Shown: positions 48,876 to 58,659 of the stretch, one piece after another
How the letters are laid out: each line of letters opens with the position of its first letter
Numbering within the stretch: position 1 is the first letter of the stretch
From: Prorocentrum cordatum
Lineage: Eukaryota; Sar; Dinophyceae; Prorocentrales; Prorocentraceae
DNA length: 64,000 nucleotides
Assembly (NCBI GenBank): GCA_963575745.1
Contig: CAUYUJ010015696.1
Span: 151,316 to 215,315 of the forward strand
Direction of reading: 5' to 3'
Program-made: the position numbers and the translations under genes
The notes under the pieces: model-generated
Database searches by the model: none
The model's input: the letters and a program-made list of their open reading frames with translations, nothing else
What the model was told of the DNA's origin: nothing

Positions 48876-49584
48876 TATCTGACATCCCACCCCTCCCACG
48901 CATCCTTTATCACTGCGATTTGTGCTTTGTACATCCGCCGAATCATAGCGGTCCTAGAACCCCACGCAGGGCCACATTGTGTGATGCATGCTCACAAACG
49001 GGGAGCTGCGTACATTGGAGGTGGCGGACGAGCAGGAGCATGAGCAGGAGGCAGAGGAGGGGAAGGAGGAAAGATGACGACGGAACAGCAGTAGCAGCAG
49101 CAGGACTGGGAGAAGCGGGAGGAGCAGGATGACCATGGAATGGCAGGAGAGGAGAAAGGAACGGGGCGACAACGATAAGGCACTCGGATCTAGAGAAGTA
49201 GCCCGCGCTGCGGCGAGAGCGCCATTCTGAACCATGGGAGCAATACGCCGACTCTAAAACGAGGCCATCGCTGCAGCGGGAACACCATTTTGAGACACCG
49301 AACGCTTCCGATGCAACAACCAACATAGAAAACAACTTTTGGAAAGGCGCGCGAGGGGGGCGGGCCACTCCCGGGCCATCTCCAAGGGGAGAGGGGCAAA
49401 CAGCGTTCACATGCGACAGTGCTGCCGACAGCGACCCCGGCTGCTAGGGAACCCACAGAAGACCTACGCGCTCCACCACACACATGCACACGGGCCCCCC
49501 CCACTCCACGATACCACCCTCGTGATACGAACGCTCGCGCAACACATACTCTCGACAGCGTGGATTCATGTACGCGTGCGCCTT

Positions 49585-49957
49585 TAAAGGCCTCCTAGGT
49601 CCTAGATGGCGTCCGACTGGATAGGGTCGGAGGATCGCGCCGCATCACCGATACATCGCCGATACCTCGGCGATGCATCGGCGATGCATCGGCCATGCAT
49701 CGGCCATGCACTGGCGACGTCGGCAGTGCATCCGCGACGTCGCCGTGGAGAAAATTGTGCCCCACATCGAGCCGCATCGGCCATGCATCGCCCATGCACT
49801 GGCGACGTCGGCAATGCATCCGCGACGTCGCCGTGGAGAAAATTGTGCCCCACATCGAGCCGCATCGCCGACGCATCGCCGATGCATCGCCGATGCATCG
49901 GCGATGCGGCACGATCCTCCGACCCCGTCTACTCGGACCCCACCTCGGAGGCCTAGA
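49585..49957. mobile_element. Family B element, copy 2, with internal 88-bp duplication
   Basis: AAAGGCCTCCTAG at the left and CGGAGGCCTAGA at the right, with arms CGCGCCGCATC and GATGCGGCACGATC, and GATGCATCGGC units. An 88-bp internal block starting CTGGCGACGTCGGCA is tandemly doubled (49711 and 49799). The flanks GCCTT/GCTTT are a possible imperfect duplication. Confidence 0.75.
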
Positions 49958-49959
49958 GC

Positions 49960-50026
49960 TTTTCTCTCGCTCCCGAGCTGCGCTGGCCGAGGGGGGCAGG
50001 AAAACCAAGAGAGCAGCAGTAGCCAT
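49960..50026 (-). CDS. Possible first exon next to element B
   Basis: The minus strand reads MATAALLVFLPPSASAAREREK and then runs into the terminus of element B. The sequence looks like a signal peptide, as in exon 1 of the gene at 44578-45701. Across the element the reading meets a stop within a few codons, so either the downstream exon is decayed or this is chance. Confidence 0.3.
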
Positions 50027-50319
50027 GCCGATCCCCGCAATCCATCGCCGCCCTCGCCTGCTTATCGCCTCCCGTCCCCCGCCGCCCCTCCGCCCCAGGC
50101 CATACCCCTGGAGCCCGGAGGCCCCTGGACCAGGCTCTGGGGAACGGCAGATGGCGAGCTCTGGAGGGAAACGAGAACGGCGACGACGACAACGACGACG
50201 ACAACGACGGCGATGACGGAAGACTACGCCTCAGAGGAAGGACTGGACAACAACGACGGGGGTGGCAACGACGACGGCGATGCATCGGCGACGCCGACAT
50301 GAATCAAATCGGGCTCCAC

Positions 50320-50401
50320 ATCGAGCCGCATCGCCGATGCATCGCCGATGCGGCGCGATCCTCCGACCCCACCTACTCCGACCCCACCTACGAGGCCTAG
50401 A
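50320..50401. mobile_element. Family B element, copy 3, truncated
   Basis: Only the right half is present: GAGCCGCATCGCCGATGCAT, GGCGCGATCCTCCGACCCC and CGAGGCCTAGA. The left part merges into GACGGCGATGCATCGG. Confidence 0.65.
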
Positions 50402-50520
50402 GCCACAGATCCCGCAAGGCGGTGGTCATGATCTTCCCACGCACGACAACCAATCTGCAGAACCACTGCGTGGGCCGTGGCGGTGGTGGCCGCTCCTCGA
50501 ATGTGGCTTTCCTGGGGCTC
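50402..50520 (-). CDS. Weak exon candidate beside truncated element B
   Basis: The minus strand reads SPRKATFEERPPPPRPTQWF and CRLVVVRGKIMTTALRDLW, ending where element B begins (TGTGG|CTCTAGGCC). Residue texture is protein-like. A GGA-type tract (50550-50840) precedes it. Confidence 0.3.
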
Positions 50521-50549
50521 TGGTCAGCGAGACGACAACCGCAGCTCCA

Positions 50550-50751
50550 ACTGCTCGTCGTCCTCCTCCTCCTCCTCCTCTTCCTCCTCCTCCTCCTCAT
50601 CCTCCTCCTCCTCCCCCTCCTCCTCCTCCTCTCCTCCTTCTCCTCCTCCTCCTCCTCCTCCCCCTCCTCCTCCTCCTCCTCCTCCTCCTCCTCCTCATCC
50701 TCCTCATCCTCCCCCTCCTACTCCTCCTCCTCCTCCTCCTCCTCCTCCTCC

Positions 50752-50783
<32 letters not shown>

Positions 50784-50840
50784 CTCCTCCTCCTTTTCCT
50801 CCTCCTCCTCCTCCTTTCCTTCCTCCTTTTCCTCCTCCTG
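50550..50840. repeat. CCT tract
   Basis: About 290 bases of CCT triplets with CAT, CCC and TTT interruptions. Confidence 0.9.
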
Positions 50841-51047
50841 CATCGGCACAAACTGTCGGAGGTGCGCACGGACTCCCTGGACTGGCGCTGGGCCCTCCTC
50901 CCAGGGGGCGCGGAGCGCGCCAGGGGCGGCCGTCACCCTGGGGAACACAGCGCAATCCACGAAAGGCACGCGGGCCTCCGATGATGCTCTGTGTGAGAGA
51001 ACGGCGCGACTGCACCGAACCACGTCGCGCTCCCTTCGGGCCCCGCT

Positions 51048-51178
51048 CCAACGCGGTGCGGTGCATAGTTTCTCGGCTTTCAGGGCCGAGCAGCCGTGCA
51101 CCGTACCAGTCCTGGGTCGAGGACCGACGACGCCTCGGGAGATGCCAACGCGGCACGGTGCATGCAGGTCCTCCGTGG
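51048..51178. repeat. Dispersed inverted-repeat family L, copy 2
   Basis: ACGCGGTGCGGTGCA, GTGCACCGTACC, GACGACGCCTCGGGAGA and CGGCACGGTGCATG in the same order as 21533-21645. From 51190 to 51630 nothing is recognised. Confidence 0.6.
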
Positions 51179-51639
51179 AGTATGACACATTCTTTCGTCG
51201 ACCATGCCCCCCAGCAACCCAATCCGCCAAGCCATCTACCCCGCTCACGGGAGGCCCTTACACAAGTCCCATCGCAGCATTTTCCTCACGGAGATGCGCG
51301 GGGCTCGCAGTGGGGGTAGTGCTGTGGGGGCCTCGCAGAGTCGACTGGGGCCCTGAGACCCGGCCGCGCGACCGCCGTACTGGCTCCCAGCCTGGAGAAC
51401 TCAAATTCACCGTCACACCCATCGAAGCAGAGAAACATCATACACCCTGCGAAATGCTTAAGAAATCATGGGTTAAGAAATTCATAGTCTCAGAACTTGA
51501 ATAAAAACCCAACATTTCCATTAAACTCTTAGGATTTTCATTGAAAAATTAAGAATAATCGAGACTCTGGCCGAAAACTTAAGTTTTCTTAAGCATCGCC
51601 TGGAGTGTACGCATACACTTTCGGAAGCTCACGCCGACA

Positions 51640-51750
51640 TCTTGGGTCGGCGGCGGAGCGCGCCAGGGGCGGCGCCGGAGGCGCCGTCGGGGGGGTCCAG
51701 CGGCGATCCAGGAAATCCGAGCGGACCTCTGAAAGGTCATGTTTATGCAG
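51640..51750. mobile_element. Family M hairpin element, copy 3 (partial)
   Basis: The GGAGCGCGCCAGGGGCGGCG core and the right arm GAAATCCGAGCGGACCTC with the ATGTTTATGCAG terminus are present; the left arm is largely missing. Confidence 0.6.
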
Positions 51751-51788
51751 TTCATCTGATTCGAGCTACGCCTGGGAGACGCTCGGCA

Positions 51789-52606
51789 TCACACCTGCAT
51801 CTGCACGTCTGGGATGTCGATGAAGCTGCTCTGCATCTGCGTTACCTTGCCGAGGCAGTGCCACGCGGCGAAGACGCGGCCCAGTTGCAGTGCAAAGCGC
51901 AGTGCCAGGAGTGCCAGATCGGCGCCCTCTATCTCGTCGACTTCTCGCGCAGTAGGCGCAGTGAAACCCCTCGGGTGGGCCAGCATCCACGAGGTTGCAG
52001 TGAGCAGGAGAATTGTTGCATCTAGCATCGACCAGAAACTTCTGAACATATTATGAACGCCCTGGACGATGACCGAGGTAAAGACCTCGACCGCGAGGGC
52101 CCAGCCTACAAAAATCCAGCAATACGTCTGCCACACGCCCCCGTCCAAGACGGACGGGGAGCAGGAGGAGCACAGCTGCCCCATCGCCCCTGGCGAGAGG
52201 GAAGGGGCTGGGGGAGGGAAGGGGGCGGGGGGGAGCGGGAAGGAGTAGGGAAGGGAGAGAGGGAAGTGGGGGGGGAGGGGAAGGGGGAGGGGAGGGGAGG
52301 GAAGGAGGAGGGAAGGGAGAGGGGGAGGGGAGGGGGGGGTAGTTGGCGGGAAGGGAAGGGGGAGAGGGAGGAGGAGAATCGAGGCTCCTGGGGCCCCTGG
52401 CCCCCTCTGGGGCCCGTGGAGGCCGAGGCGGTGGGGCCGGCGCGCCCCTCTCTGCCGCCCCGGCTGGAGTGCATCCGCCCCGGAGGGCTCTTGGCGTCGG
52501 AGGTGAGCATGCCGAGCAGCGTGGACAGGAAGGCCAGCGTGGCCAGCCCGGCGCAGAGCAGGCAGTAGACCAGACGGGCGGGGCGGCCACAGAGCCGCAG
52601 CCATCC
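51789..52606 (-). CDS. Membrane protein with four predicted TM helices, voltage-sensor-like (partial gene, two exons)
   Basis: Exon A (about 52606-52395) reads RLVYCLLCAGLATLAFLSTL, a clear TM helix, then a Ser/Gly/Arg-rich loop that runs into a CT-rich intron. Exon B begins after a CTCTCGCCAG acceptor (52189) and runs 133 codons to TGA at 51789. It holds TYCWIFVGWALAVEVFTSVI (TM2), FWSMLDATILLLTATSWMLA (TM3; FWxxLD resembles S3 of voltage-sensor domains), an acidic loop, and ALLALRFALQLGRVFAAWHC (TM4, with spaced Arg residues as in a weak S4). Four helices with these features suggest an ion-channel or Hv1-like voltage-sensor module at a membrane. The S4 charge pattern is poor, so function is uncertain. 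The gene start and the exon A donor were not found; exon B ends with a short hydrophilic tail (SSFIDIPDVQMQV). Confidence 0.6.
52195..52390. repeat. GGGGAGGGAAGG tract (probable intron)
   Basis: Purine-rich on +, i.e. pyrimidine-rich on the transcribed strand, between the two exons of the membrane-protein gene and ending in its acceptor. Confidence 0.75.
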
Positions 52607-52683
52607 CCCCCCAGGGGTCGGGAGGGGGGGGGGAGGGGGCCAGGACGAGGAGGAGGATTGGCGATTGGATTTGTTTTTGTTGT

Positions 52684-52882
52684 TCTCTCTCTCTCTCTCT
52701 CTCTCTCTGATTCTCTCTCTCTCTCTTTTTCCCTCTCTATCTCCCTATGTCCTCTCTCATTCTCTCTCTCTCTCTCTCTCTCGCTCTCTTTCTCTCGCAT
52801 TCTCTCTCTCTCTCGCTCTCTCGCTCTCTCTCTTCCCTCGCTCACTCTGTCTCTCCTATCTCTCTCTCTCTCTATCTCCAAT
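52684..52882. repeat. TC dinucleotide microsatellite
   Basis: CT/TC runs with GAT and TTT interruptions upstream of the membrane-protein gene. From 52890 to 53270 no gene is seen. Confidence 0.9.
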
Positions 52883-53276
52883 GTGTCATCCCGATGTTGC
52901 TTGGTTGACGCTCCGAAGGCCCGGTGAGGGCCCCTAAAACCTCCCGCTTTGTTTTTTTCACCACGCGAGGGGCTCTAGACTCTCGCTGCCCGCGCTTCTA
53001 ACGGGGGCCCAGGGAGACACAACTAGATCGAGGCAAATGCCACTGTCCCCCACATTCCGTATTCTCACATGCTTCCTGAACGTTCCTCTTCCCCTCCATT
53101 TCCCACCTTTTTCCGACGTCTTCGTGCAATTCAGCGGTTGCTTGTGTTTGTGCCGATGTTCCCTCCTGAGGTTGCGGCCCTGCCCGCCCCGGGATAGGGG
53201 CGCTGCAGGCGCAGCAGCAGGATGCAGTGCCTCAGCAGCTCCGTCCTGCAGGGCCCGAGGTCCTTCTTGCTTCGGT

Positions 53277-53425
53277 CACAACTCATGGGAGCCTCCCATG
53301 CCACCTTGCTCGCTCATGCGAGTCGACGCTGACCGACGCTGATCGATTATAGTCGACGCTAATCGATGCGAAATCGACGCTCATCAACGCTAAGTCGGCG
53401 TTCTCTCATCGAACACCAGACGCCA
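53277..53425. repeat. Dispersed repeat family N, copy 2
   Basis: CAACTCATGGGAGCCTCCCA, CTTGCTCGCTCATGCGAG and TCGACGCT-type decamers, as at 40798-40965. Confidence 0.7.
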
Positions 53426-53529
53426 ACGCACTCTGGACGTGCAGCTTCAAGGACCTAAAATAGGAGCTCGACCACAAGATACCTTCCACAAGAAACTCAC
53501 CCCTGAGACCCCAGGACGTCCATGGATCC

Positions 53530-53760
53530 TTGGTGCGGGAACGCGCCACGCTTTCCGCTGCAGAACCATCAGAACCCAAGAAACCCAGGGCACCCTGGAG
53601 GCAGGCAGGGTTGGGCGCCCGAGTTATCCGGGGTAACTCGGGTCCGGGGTAACTCGGGCTTGGGTTCCCGAAAAACGAACCCGAGTTATCCCTGACCCGC
53701 GTTACCCCTGATGATTCGGGGCTCTGGCAGGGTGTCTCTCGGCATGGGGTTCCGCCGTGC
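53530..53760 (+). repeat. Dispersed repeat family C, copy 3, split by a 122-bp insertion
   Basis: CACCCTGGAGGCAGGCAGGG (to 53610) and TGTCTCTCGGCATGGGG (from 53733) are contiguous in copy 1 but separated here by 53611-53732. Confidence 0.7.
53611..53732. mobile_element. Small insertion with palindromic GAGTTA words
   Basis: Flanked by GGCAGGG (53604-53610 and 53726-53732). The interior contains CCCGAGTTATCC and GGGGTAACTCGGG, which pair as a hairpin, and repeats the word twice more in CCCGAGTTATCCCTGA and GCGTTACCCC. No clear terminal inverted repeat. Confidence 0.55.
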
Positions 53761-53966
53761 ACGGCGCCCGTGACTTGCCACCGAACTTCTTGCTGCTCCA
53801 GGCCTCCAGCTCGTCCGACACCCTCTTGGAGGAGGCCATCGGCCCCCCGCGCCCGGGGCACGCGCGCCCCCTCTTCGCCGCCCCGAAGGGGCCGCAGGGC
53901 TCCCCCTGGAGCGCCGCTCCGCGCGGGGGGGAGGAGGGCCCGGCACTCCAGGCAGACCTTGTGGGA
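53740..53966 (-). CDS. Weak exon candidate (zinc-finger-like start)
   Basis: After a CATCCTTCCAG acceptor (AG at 53968-53967) the minus strand reads SHKVCLECRALLPP in one frame; further on, another frame reads MASSKRVSDELEAWSSKKFG. CxxC plus the later helical texture suggests a real exon or LINE fragment with a frameshift, but neither frame is continuous. Confidence 0.3.
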
Positions 53967-54007
53967 CTGGAAGGATGGGCAGATTTCCCACCACCACAGC
54001 CACAGGT

Positions 54008-54080
54008 AGGAGGAGGAGGAGGAGGAGGAGGAGGAGGAGGAAAGGAGGAGGAGGAAAGGAGGAGGAGGAGGAGGAGGACC
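54008..54080. repeat. GGA microsatellite
   Basis: About 24 GGA triplets upstream (minus sense) of the exon candidate. Confidence 0.85.
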
Positions 54081-54156
54081 TCCCCATCCTCCCTTCTGCC
54101 CTGCCCTAGCTATGGTAGTGCTGGCGGGAATTTGGCCCATCGGGAAGAAGAGCAAA

Positions 54157-54323
54157 CTGCATAAACATCAACTTTCAAGCTCCCGCGCGGGTTTTTTGGA
54201 TCGGTGCTGGGTTCCCTGACGGCGACTCCGTCGCGGCCCCCAGCGCGCTCCGCGCGCCAAGGAGGGGAATCCAGCGCTGACTCAAGAAATCCTCGCGGAG
54301 CTCCAAACATTATGTTGATGCAG
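54157..54323. mobile_element. Family M hairpin element, copy 4
   Basis: CTGCATAAACAT at the left is mirrored by ATGTTGATGCAG at the right (167 bp); the arms continue CAAGCTCCCGCGCGG and CCTCGCGGAGCTCC, and the centre holds GACGGCGACTCCGTCGC. Confidence 0.75.
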
Positions 54324-54813
54324 TTATTCGTTCTTCGATGAACGCCCGAAATGGGAACAGGACAAATGGGCATGACACCCAACAGCAAACGTTGCCCAAA
54401 ACCGAGAGCTGCCGCTCATGGGCGGCGTTGCCTTCTGTATCACATGGGCAACGTCGGTGGCGACACCGATTATGGATCCGACTCAAACGGAACAAGACAT
54501 GCTGCTGGCATCTGTGCCATCCCAGAGTAAAAGATCGACTACGAGAGTGCCTTATCCCAGATGGAAATTTTTCGTCGGATCTACAAGAAATAATAAGCAT
54601 ACTGTTCGTAGATATACGAACGTTCTGCGCCTTCTTCACAAATTCGACGATATGTTTTCGATTTTGGGATGAATCAATTCTGCAGTCGACCTCCCGCTCG
54701 AACAATTGTCCATTTCGATCGTCCCGACCCGCGCGAGCCCCTGCTGCCTGGCGCCCGCCGGCCGGCGCTCTCTGGCGGCGTGCACAGAGGGGTCATGGGG
54801 AAGGGGGGAAGGC

Positions 54814-54972
54814 TTAAGTCGGACGTTTCCCCCTACAGGGGGATTTTCGACGAAAAATGACAAATACCAAACAAATATTCTAAAATGACAAGAAATGCTC
54901 AAACAATAGTCCCCAGACTATGTTTCTCCTATCTTTGAATATTCCTCCTGTAGAGGGACTGGTCCGACTTAA
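54814..54972. mobile_element. hAT-like MITE, copy 2 (159 bp)
   Basis: TTAAGTCGGACG start and TGGTCCGACTTAA end, AT-rich core, and a perfect 8-bp direct repeat GGGAAGGC (54806-54813 and 54973-54980). Same length and termini as 9315-9473. Confidence 0.85.
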
Positions 54973-55384
54973 GGGAAGGCTTCTGAAAGGAGGCGGCTGC
55001 CACCGAGAGGGCGCCCGCCCGACATCTGTACACGAGGCCCGCGCCTCCAATCGGCGGCGAGCGAGGGGTGGATTGGAGAGGGAGAAGGCCTTCTCAGAAG
55101 GCGGCGAGGCCTCAGAGGCTTTCGGTGTCTTCGGGGAAGGCTTAGAAAACCTCACAGAAGGCCCGAGACGAGACGACGAGCGACCACGTGACGTGATTGC
55201 TTCCTCTTCAAGACACGCCACTGCAGTAACGATCATAGTTCGGAATATTGGTGGCTAAACCAATACGAGAACTCCCGAGCCTTCCGGGAAGGCCCGCCCC
55301 TCCCCACTTCCCACTTCCCCCCCGAGCTCGCCGCCGACTCCAAGAAGCAGGGGTACGTACTTCGTAGAAGCCTTCCCCCCTCAC

Positions 55385-55388
55385 CCGG

Positions 55389-55421
<33 letters not shown>

Positions 55422-55550
55422 CACAGCGACGCGACGACGACCGAGACGACGACGACCACCACCACGACGACCGCGACGACGACCGAGACGACCACGACGA
55501 CCACCACGACGACCGCGACGACGACCACCACGACGACCGCGACGACGACC

Positions 55551-55588
<38 letters not shown>

Positions 55589-55595
55589 CGCCCGC
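55385..55595. repeat. CGA trinucleotide tract
   Basis: GAC/CGA triplets with CACCACGA interruptions; the Val-rich and Arg-rich frames are artefacts. The 100 bases before it contain AGAAGGC/GCCTTC words as at 41370-41740. Confidence 0.88.
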
Positions 55596-55754
55596 GCGCG
55601 CGCCGCGGAGCGGCCGCGCCCCCCGCGCTTCGGCGGGGGCGGCGGGGGGCGGCCGTCGGGGCGGTGCCCGCTCGGGCGGCAACGGCTGCGGTAGGCCACC
55701 CGCGGGGGCACTCCGGGCACTCTGGGCAGAGCGGCCCGGCGAGCCCTTGGTCGG

Positions 55755-56012
55755 GCGAGGGGAGGAGGAGGAGGAGGAGGAGGAGGGGGAGGAGGAGGGA
55801 GGAGAGGAGGAGGAGGAGGAGGAGGAGGAGGAGGAGGACGGGGAGGAGGAGGAGGAGGAGGAGGAGGACGGGAGGAGGAGGAGGAGGAGGGGGACGGGGA
55901 GGAGGAGGAGGAGGAGGAGAGGAGGGAGGAGGAGAGGAGGACGAGGAGGACGAGGAGGAGGAGGAGGAGGAGGAGGAGGACGAGGAGGAGAGGAGGAGGA
56001 GGAGGACGAAGC
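55755..56012. repeat. GGA tract
   Basis: About 250 bases of GGA triplets with ACG interruptions. Confidence 0.9.
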
Positions 56013-56176
56013 GGAGGGTGCGCCTGTGCCCTCAGATGCTGGCGCTGCCTTCTGGCTTTCGCACCGGGCGCGTTCGCCCAGCCTCGGGCCCTGGGGCCCC
56101 CACAGATCGATGCAGCTGGCAGCAAGATGCCGCAGAACGATAGGGTCGAGGCGTTGACCTAAGGAACCCTAAATAA

Positions 56177-56211
56177 GGAACGGGGCCCCATTTTAAATGG
56201 GGCCCCGTTCC
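56177..56211. repeat. 35-bp hairpin with 17-bp perfect arms
   Basis: GGAACGGGGCCCCATTT and AAATGGGGCCCCGTTCC around a single T. It begins in the left end of the family F element. Confidence 0.9.
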
Positions 56212-56244
56212 TCCTCCTCACTCCTCCTCCTCCTTCTCCTCCTC

Positions 56245-56412
56245 CGGCCCAAAACCGGCCCCCCAAAACCGGACCGTCCCGCGCGACCGCCGAACCGAAC
56301 CGGCATAATCGACCCGGACTGGCAAAACCGGACCGACCAAAACCGGACCGGCGCCGAAATCGAACCGCTGCAACCGAACCGGTCCGCCGCCGAACCGGCC
56401 CGAACCGGACAC
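56245..56412. repeat. AACCGGACC-type minisatellite
   Basis: Imperfect units AAAACCGGACCG, CGAACCGAACCGG and AATCGAACCG; this composition is found nowhere else in the window. Confidence 0.75.
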
Positions 56413-56585
56413 TTCCTGCATTTTTCCATAAGTCAAACTTTGATTTCCCATCGAAAACCTAAGGAAATCCTCAGGCGAGCTGCAAAACAGTGAAGGAACA
56501 CGGGGCCCCTCCCCAACGAGAAGGGTTCCTTCTTCAGGCCCCCGACTGTAGGGTCTAGGGCTCGGACCTCAGGCGATGCATGAAC

Positions 56586-56639
56586 GCCGATCCTGACCAG
56601 GCCCATCCTGGGCCCAGGATGGGCCTGGCCAGGATCGGC
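56586..56639. repeat. 54-bp near-perfect palindrome (family A core)
   Basis: GCCGATCCTGACCAGGCCCA and its mirror with a single mismatch. CCAGGCCCATCCTGGGCCCA also occurs in element A (45393-45412), so this may be a minimal derivative. From 56640 to 57080 only a family P copy is seen. Confidence 0.8.
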
Positions 56640-57084
56640 GCGCGCACACTTCTCTTCCCTCTACAAGACCTGCCCAAGTGCGAAGGCTTACGGCTCTGCA
56701 AGCGAGAGAAAGCCTTAAATGAGGAGCAACCGTGGGCGGGCCTCGAGAGACCCGTTAGAATCCAAGGCCCCCGACGCCGTGACTCTTGCACAGAGTGGGC
56801 CCCCGGAGCTATGGACCCCTTCCCCGGGGCCGACGTTTCATCCTTTGCACGGTCCCGAAACCCACGCAGGCCGAAAAACGCAGCGTCCTTTCTTTCCACG
56901 GTCCCGGAACCCACGCAGACCGTTTCACCGATTCCTGCCCCCACTGGCGTGGGCTGGGCCTCACGGGCCGATATCACCCCAGACGTAGGCTGCTCCCTTC
57001 CGGTTCCGGTCTCGAAGGGTATGCCATTCCCAACTTGGGCGGCGTGATGAGGATGGGGATGAGTTCGAAGATGCCCGCCCGTCG

Positions 57085-58085
57085 GAAACGCTGTACTGGG
57101 TGGGGGGGTGCACGCGGGCTCCGCCACTGGGACCTTCTGGGGCCACGAAGCGCCGTGCTGGGCGGAGGAAACGCATGCGAGCTGCGCCGCTGGGACCTTC
57201 GGTGGAACTCCCTATGGGGCCACGAAGCGCTGTACTGGATGGGGGGACGCATGCGAGTTCCACCACTGGGACCTTCGGTGGAGCTCCCTATGGCGCAACG
57301 AATCGCTGTACTGGGCGGGGGGGACGCATGCGAGTTCCGCCACTGGGACCTTTCGGTGGAGCTCCCTATGGCGCAGCGAAACGCCGTTCTGGGCGGGGGG
57401 GGCGCGTGCGAGTTCTTCCACTGGGATCTTTCGGTGGAGCTCCCTATGAGGCCACGAGAAGCTGCACTGGGCGGGGGGGACGCATGCGAGTTCTGCTTCT
57501 GGGACTGTCGGTGGAGCTCCCTACGGCGCAACGGAGCGCTGTACTGGGCGGGGGGGACGCACGCGAGTTCCGCCACTAGGACCTTCGGTGAAGCTCCCTA
57601 TGGTGCCACGAATCGCTGGCACTGGGCGGGGGGGGCGCATGCGAGCTCCACCACTGGGACCTTCGTGGAGCTCCCTATGGCGCAACGAATCGCTGTACTG
57701 GGCGGGGGGGCGCATCGAGTTCCACCACTGGGACCTTTCGGTGGAGCTCCCTACGGCGCAACGGAGCGCTGTACTGGGCGGGGGGGACGCACGCGAGTTC
57801 CGCCACTAGGACCTTCGGTGAAGCTCCCTATGGTGCCACGAATCGCTGGCACTGGGCGGGGGGGGCGCATGCGAGTTCCGCCACTGGAACCTTCGGTGGA
57901 GCTCCCTATGAACCCACGAGGAACTGTACCGGGCGGGGGGGACGCATGCGAGTTCCGCCACTGGGACCTTCGGTGGAGCTCCCTGGCGCAACGAATCGCT
58001 GTACTGGGCGGGGCGACGCATGCGAGTTCCGCCACTGGGACCTTCGGTGGAGCTCCCCATGAAGCCACGAAGCGCTGTACTGGGT
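57085..58085. repeat. 13-unit tandem array, 75-79-bp period
   Basis: Units contain CACTGGGACCTTCGGTGGAG, CTCCCTATGG, a GCGCAACGAATCGCTGTACTG-like stretch and a G run followed by ACGCATGCGAGTTCC. Spacing varies 65-79 bp, mainly through G-run length and one shorter unit, so no frame is kept through the array. The Trp-Asp-Leu-Arg-Trp-Ser-Ser-Leu translation is therefore unlikely to be a real protein. Confidence 0.88.
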
Positions 58086-58439
58086 GTGCCGAAACAAAGA
58101 CATGTGGATGGCAACGGCAAGGAGGGGGAGGGGGAGGGAGAGGAAGGACCGCGGAGCGCTGTCACTTCACAAAACGAGGACCCAACACCACAAGATGGTT
58201 GGGAACAAGAACGGTAGGAAGACGCAGCCGGGGACGTGAGGAAGAGGGGGGGAGGGGGCAAGGCAACGGGGAGGAATCAGGGGGATGCGGGGGGGGGCGA
58301 AGAGGAAAGGAACGCGGAGAAGGGGAGCGGGACAGCGGGATGGCGAGGAGGGGAAAAGGCCAGGACGGGGAGGGTGACTGGGGCAATGTAGGAGGGTGAA
58401 TGAACGTATGGCATCCAGGAAACGGCCCAGAGCCCGCCG

Positions 58440-58562
58440 TCGCCCGGAAGTCCATCTCCAATGCATGTTTGGGTCTCGCGCGTGTTTTTGTTGGCCCGGT
58501 GGTCGAGGATGCTCCTCGCAGGTGCTCACCGAGGAAAACAATGCACACGTCCAAGCGATGTC
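58440..58562. mobile_element. Family E element, copy 3
   Basis: CGCCCGGAAGTCCATCTC start, GAGGATGCTCCTCG core and GCACACGTCCAAGCGATG end correspond to 7647-7772. Flanks are G-rich (58200-58400) and CT-rich (58660-58850) without genes. Confidence 0.55.
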
Positions 58563-58659
58563 AGGACAGCACGTGCGCCGATCCCTGAAGGCTGGCTCTG
58601 GCCCGGCCGAGCGGGCGGGCGGATCAGCGGCGCTGGTGGGCGAGCGCGCTCCCTCTGCA

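Larger units (their letters stand above)
56150..56550. mobile_element. Family F element, copy with internal insert
   Basis: GACCTAAGGAACCCTAAATA at the left and GGGTTCCTTCTTCAGG to CCCCGACTGTAG at the right match 39396-39560, but between 56190 and about 56415 foreign sequence is inserted: a 35-bp hairpin, a CCT patch, and a CCGGAACC-rich array. Confidence 0.65.

Noticed and set aside
57085-58085. Repeat protein encoded by the 77-bp array
   Set aside because: The unit length is not a multiple of three and varies with G-run length, so the frame is lost between units.
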